17,350 bases of DNA, taken from positions 1 to 17,350 of the forward strand of contig JBDTLC010000137.1 in NCBI GenBank assembly GCA_039935015.1, given 5' to 3'. The translations under genes were made by a program, and so were the position numbers. Shown one piece after another: positions 14,718 through 17,350 of this stretch; position 1 is the first letter of the stretch, and each line of letters starts with the position of its first letter. The DNA is from Paralcaligenes sp039935015 (GTDB taxonomy: Bacteria > Pseudomonadota > Gammaproteobacteria > Burkholderiales > Burkholderiaceae_B). The notes beneath the pieces were generated by a model. The model searched no databases. It saw only the letters and a program-made list of their open reading frames with translations, and was not told where the DNA came from.

Positions 14718-15937
14718 TACACGCTGAAAAAAATACTCTGTCTTCGGGCGTAGCGCCCGTGCGGCCGCTCGATGGCGTGACCGTCATTAGTCTGGAGCAT
14801 GCCATTGCTGCGCCGTTTTGTACTCGTCAGTTGGCCGATATGGGGGCCAGGGTGATCAAGGTCGAGCGCCCGCGAGTTGGGGATTTTGCCCGTGGCTACG
14901 ACGCGCGGGTTCATGGCCTGTCGTCGCATTTCGTGTGGACCAACCGATCCAAAGAAAGCTTGACGCTAGACCTGAAAAATGCTTTGGCTCAAGAGATATT
15001 GATGGGCTTGCTGGGACGCGCCGATGTGCTGGTGCAAAACCTGGCCCCAGGTGCAGCCGCTCGTATGGGTTTGTCTTATGAGGAGTTGCAGGCGCGTTAC
15101 CCGCGACTAATTGTCTGCGACATTTCCGGTTATGGAGAGGGTGGTCCGTATCAGAACAAAAAAGCCTATGACTTGCTGATTCAGAGCGAAAGCGGTTTTC
15201 TGTCGGTAACGGGTAGTGCCGACGAGCCTGCCAAGGCGGGGTGCTCAATCTCAGACATTGCCGCGGGCATGTATGCCTACAGCAGTATCTTGTCGGCGCT
15301 TTTGCTGCGCGATCGTACAGGCTGTGGCAGCCATCTTGATGTATCCATGCTTGAGAGCATGGTCGAGTGGATGGGGTTTCCCATGTATTACTCGATTGAT
15401 GGCGCCGCGGCGCCGCAGCGTGCGGGTGCGGCCCATGCCACGATTTATCCGTACGGTCCGTTTCCCGTGGGCGATGGCACACAGATTATGCTGGGCCTGC
15501 AAAACGAGCGTGAATGGGTGGTTTTTTGTCAAAAGGTGCTCCTGCGGCCCGAATTGGCGGAAGATGCGCGTTTTGCTTCCAACCCGGCCAGAGTCGAACA
15601 TCGCAATGTCTTGCGTGCCTTGATCGCGCAGGTTTTCGGCGCATTGAGTCGCGCCGAGGTGCTGGCCCGTCTGGACGAAGCGCAAATTGCCAATGCCAGC
15701 GTCAGTACGATGAGCGATGTCTGGAATCATCCGCAACTGGCCGCGCGTGAGCGTTGGCGCGAAATCGGTTCTCCAGCTGGTCCTTTGCCGGCCTTGATCC
15801 CGCCGGCGACCAGCTCGGCGTTTGCCGCCCGCATGGATAGTGTTCCGGCTTTAGGCGAACAGACCGAAGCGATTCTGCACGAACTGGGCTATTCCGCCGA
15901 CGATATAGCAAAAATGACGCAAGAAGGCGTCATTTGA
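14714..15937 (+). CDS. Family III (CaiB/BaiF) acyl-CoA transferase
   Basis: Moves CoA between carboxylic acids, with a covalent aspartyl-CoA anhydride step. The 407-residue length is normal for the family. Features visible are PLDGVTVISLEHAIAAPFCT (about 18-37), GARVIKVERPRVGDFARGYD, FVWTNRSKESLTLDLK (about 73-88), DISGYGEGGPYQNKKAYD (about 136-153), and Asp181 in SISDIAAGMYA, the expected catalytic aspartate. The C-terminus ends PALGEQTEAILHELGYSADDI. The start chosen is ATG 14714, overlapping the hydratase stop, with GAGGT nearby; an ATG at 14660 would add 18 residues inside the hydratase gene. Partner acids may be C4/C5 dicarboxylates such as succinate, mesaconate, itaconate or citramalate, inferred only from the neighbour. 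It converges on folK. Confidence 0.88.
   Translation: MIHAEKNTLSSGVAPVRPLDGVTVISLEHAIAAPFCTRQLADMGARVIKVERPRVGDFARGYDARVHGLSSHFVWTNRSKESLTLDLKNALAQEILMGLLGRADVLVQNLAPGAAARMGLSYEELQARYPRLIVCDISGYGEGGPYQNKKAYDLLIQSESGFLSVTGSADEPAKAGCSISDIAAGMYAYSSILSALLLRDRTGCGSHLDVSMLESMVEWMGFPMYYSIDGAAAPQRAGAAHATIYPYGPFPVGDGTQIMLGLQNEREWVVFCQKVLLRPELAEDARFASNPARVEHRNVLRALIAQVFGALSRAEVLARLDEAQIANASVSTMSDVWNHPQLAARERWREIGSPAGPLPALIPPATSSAFAARMDSVPALGEQTEAILHELGYSADDIAKMTQEGVI
15912..15935. terminator. Hairpin at the end of the CoA-transferase gene, possible bidirectional terminator
   Basis: AAATGACGC (15912-15920) and GCGTCATTT (15927-15935) form a perfect 9-bp stem around the loop AAGAAG. The stem overlaps the last codons of the CoA-transferase gene and stands before the convergent folK end at 15951. 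Flanking A and T runs are only three bases on each side, so it would be weak as an intrinsic terminator. Confidence 0.5.
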
Positions 15938-15950
15938 AGGTGAAATAGAG

Positions 15951-16427
15951 TTAGTCTGGCAGACGCTCGATCGCCTGATTCGCACAGGCCGCAAGCAAGT
16001 CCTTTAATGAGCCTTGCTGCAAGCGCAATTCGGGGGCTAGATCACCTAAGGGTTTGAGCACGAAGGCGCGCTGGTGCATCCTGGGGTGCGGAACCGTCAG
16101 GTCAGCCTCGTCTATGCGGCTGCTTCCGTACAGTAAAAGATCCAGATCCAGCGTACGTGGCGCATTGCGGTAGGGGTGCAAGCGCCCGTGTCTGTGTTCG
16201 ATGTTTTGCAAAACGGCCAGTAGTGCTTGTGCCGTGAGACCGGTGCGAATAGCCGCTACCGCGTTGATGTAATGGGGGCCGCCGGCGTCGACGGGGGCCG
16301 TTCGGTACAGTTTCGATAGCTGCAATTGGCTGACGCCAGAGGTTTGCGTCAGTTCTGAGGCCGCCTGTAGCACCGTCGCCCGCGCATCGCCCAGGTTCGC
16401 GCCCAGGCCAATGTAAGCCAGAATCAT
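15951..16427 (-). CDS. folK: 6-hydroxymethyl-7,8-dihydropterin pyrophosphokinase (HPPK)
   Basis: Transfers pyrophosphate from ATP to 6-hydroxymethyl-dihydropterin, the step before dihydropteroate synthase in folate synthesis. The 158-residue product has the family's N-terminus AYIGLGANLGD (about 4-14), LYRTAPVD (about 40-47), HYINAVAAI in the pterin-binding region, and the signature APRTLDLDLLLYG with the Mg-binding Asp94 and Asp96. TVPHPRMHQRAFVLKPL completes the domain. It stands alone, not fused to FolB or FolP. The ATG start overlaps the pcnB stop (ATGA), so it is translationally coupled to pcnB, an order common in beta- and gamma-proteobacteria. Confidence 0.97.
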   Translation of the reverse strand: MILAYIGLGANLGDARATVLQAASELTQTSGVSQLQLSKLYRTAPVDAGGPHYINAVAAIRTGLTAQALLAVLQNIEHRHGRLHPYRNAPRTLDLDLLLYGSSRIDEADLTVPHPRMHQRAFVLKPLGDLAPELRLQQGSLKDLLAACANQAIERLPD

Positions 16428-17350
16428 TCGGGAGCTGGGCTTGTCACATTAGCAGGGCGGTGTCGTGAACGCGGCTTGCGGCGTCGTGACGGTTTTGCCG
16501 TCGCATTTTTGTTTTGCTGCATGTAGGTTTCGATAATAGCGGCGCGGTCGCCGTCGTCCGCATTGGCCAGGTCCATCCACCATTGCGCCTGAACACTATC
16601 GACCTCACGGGCTTCGGCGCGCAATTGCAGGAAATCGACGGCCGCGCGAAAACGCGGCTGTTCCACCATGCGCCAGATGCTTTTCCCCGTGGCGCGTTCG
16701 AAGCGCGGCTGCATGAACCATATGTCGCGCATGTCGGCTTGAAAGCGTCGTTGAATGGCCAGCTTGTGCGTTTGCTCTTCGAGCACCGAGTCGGCCGCTT
16801 GCATCAGCGCTGCAATGGAGTGTTCACCCTGGGCGACGATGGCTTGCCAGCGTTTGTCCACCAGCTTCCAGAGCAAGGCGGCAAACAGGAAGCTGGGGCT
16901 GATGGTCTTGCCGGCTCGGATACGGGCGTCGGTACGTTCCAGGGCCAGCTCGATAAATTGTTCGCCGCCTGTCTCCTGGAAGATCAGGTCGATGAGAGGC
17001 AGCAGCCCTTGGTGTAGCCCAACCGCGCGTAATTGCCGCAAGCAGTCCATAGCGTGGCCACAAGTGAGCAGCTTGAGCATTTCATCGAACAGGCGCGAGG
17101 CGGGGACGTTTTCGATCAAGGGGGCCAGCCTCTTGATTGGTGCCAGTGTGGCCGAATCAAGAGTGGCATTGAGCTTCGCTGCGAAGCGCATGGCGCGCAG
17201 CATTCGGACCGGGTCTTCCCGGTAGCGGGTTTCAGGGTCGCCCATCATGCGCACAATGCGTTTTTTCAAATCGGCGACGCCATGCTGGAAGTCTATGACT
17301 TCTTCCTTGATGGGGTCGTAATAAAGCGCATTCATCGTGAAATCGCGCCG
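16424..17350 (-). CDS. pcnB: Poly(A) polymerase I, 3' part of gene (N-terminus outside the window)
   Basis: PcnB adds 3' poly(A) tails that mark RNAs for decay. The frame is open to the window edge, and the first visible residues are RRDFTMNALYYDP, the conserved end of the class II nucleotidyltransferase head shared with CCA-adding enzymes. Then come the neck region GDPETRYREDPVRMLRAMRFAAKL (about residues 37-60 of the visible part), the body helices, and FMQPRFERATGKSIWRM, which is typical of PcnB rather than Cca. The C-terminus is a strongly basic tail (SRRRKPRSRHRP), usual for PcnB and likely to bind RNA. 308 residues are present; the catalytic head motif with the two aspartates is beyond the edge. 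It is coupled to folK by ATGA. Confidence 0.95.
   Translation of the reverse strand, partial: RRDFTMNALYYDPIKEEVIDFQHGVADLKKRIVRMMGDPETRYREDPVRMLRAMRFAAKLNATLDSATLAPIKRLAPLIENVPASRLFDEMLKLLTCGHAMDCLRQLRAVGLHQGLLPLIDLIFQETGGEQFIELALERTDARIRAGKTISPSFLFAALLWKLVDKRWQAIVAQGEHSIAALMQAADSVLEEQTHKLAIQRRFQADMRDIWFMQPRFERATGKSIWRMVEQPRFRAAVDFLQLRAEAREVDSVQAQWWMDLANADDGDRAAIIETYMQQNKNATAKPSRRRKPRSRHRPANVTSPAPE

Noticed and set aside
14856..15482. 208-codon minus-strand frame inside the CoA-transferase gene
   Set aside because: Composition rich in Arg, His and Pro, typical of an out-of-frame reading; no motif.
16248..16262. GTAGCGGC word on the minus strand within folK
   Set aside because: It lies in conserved coding sequence (AVAAIR) and is not followed by a palindrome, so it is not a REP copy.

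Overview
The window looks like chromosomal DNA of a beta-proteobacterium of the order Burkholderiales, most likely the family Alcaligenaceae (Bordetella / Achromobacter / Pusillimonas relatives). This is inferred from the protein sequences (RsmA, LptD, GmhB and PlsC all have the look of that family), the moderately high G+C, the Gram-negative envelope genes, and the gene order glyQ-glyS-gmhB-plsC and pcnB-folK. Genus cannot be fixed from the sequence alone. Sixteen protein genes cover nearly all of it; no rRNA, tRNA, CRISPR array, integrase or transposase gene is visible.

Layout. (1) Positions 2-4225, plus strand: the 3' part of lptD (cut by the window edge), then surA and rsmA, tightly packed. 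LptD and SurA cooperate in outer-membrane biogenesis and RsmA methylates 16S rRNA. pdxA, which lies between surA and rsmA in enterobacteria, is absent here. (2) Positions 4221-4299: a cluster of four 18-bp tandem units ending in a GTAG-headed palindrome of the REP type, between the convergent rsmA and the following minus-strand operon. (3) Positions 4317-11180, minus strand: a seven-gene run read glyQ, glyS, gmhB, plsC, a YgjP-type metallopeptidase, gloA and a fused SpmA/SpmB-type membrane protein. The first five genes overlap or nearly touch (ATGA, GTGA, 3-bp gap, 14-bp overlap), so they are probably one translationally coupled operon joining tRNA charging, heptose/LPS precursor synthesis, phospholipid synthesis and methylglyoxal detoxification. 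(4) Positions 11181-11338: a 158-bp divergent promoter region. (5) Positions 11339-13655, plus strand: a crotonase-family enoyl-CoA hydratase and a class I (iron-sulfur) fumarase. (6) Positions 13656-13886: an intergenic stretch with two REP palindromes in inverted orientation, a small hairpin and an exact 15-bp tandem duplication. (7) Positions 13887-15937, plus strand: a coupled two-gene unit, a double-hotdog MaoC/HTD2-type hydratase (mesaconyl-/itaconyl-CoA hydratase-like) and a family III (CaiB/BaiF) CoA-transferase. (8) Positions 15951-17350, minus strand: folK and the 3' part of pcnB, overlapping by ATGA and convergent with the CoA-transferase across a 9-bp-stem hairpin.

Most of the window is ordinary housekeeping. 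The parts that deserve attention are the REP-like elements, whose stems show a compensatory base-pair change between the two loci, the odd array of truncated REP head units, and the accessory block hydratase / class I fumarase / MaoC hydratase / CoA-transferase, which could form a C4/C5-dicarboxylyl-CoA (mesaconate, itaconate or citramalate) module. That metabolic reading is inference.
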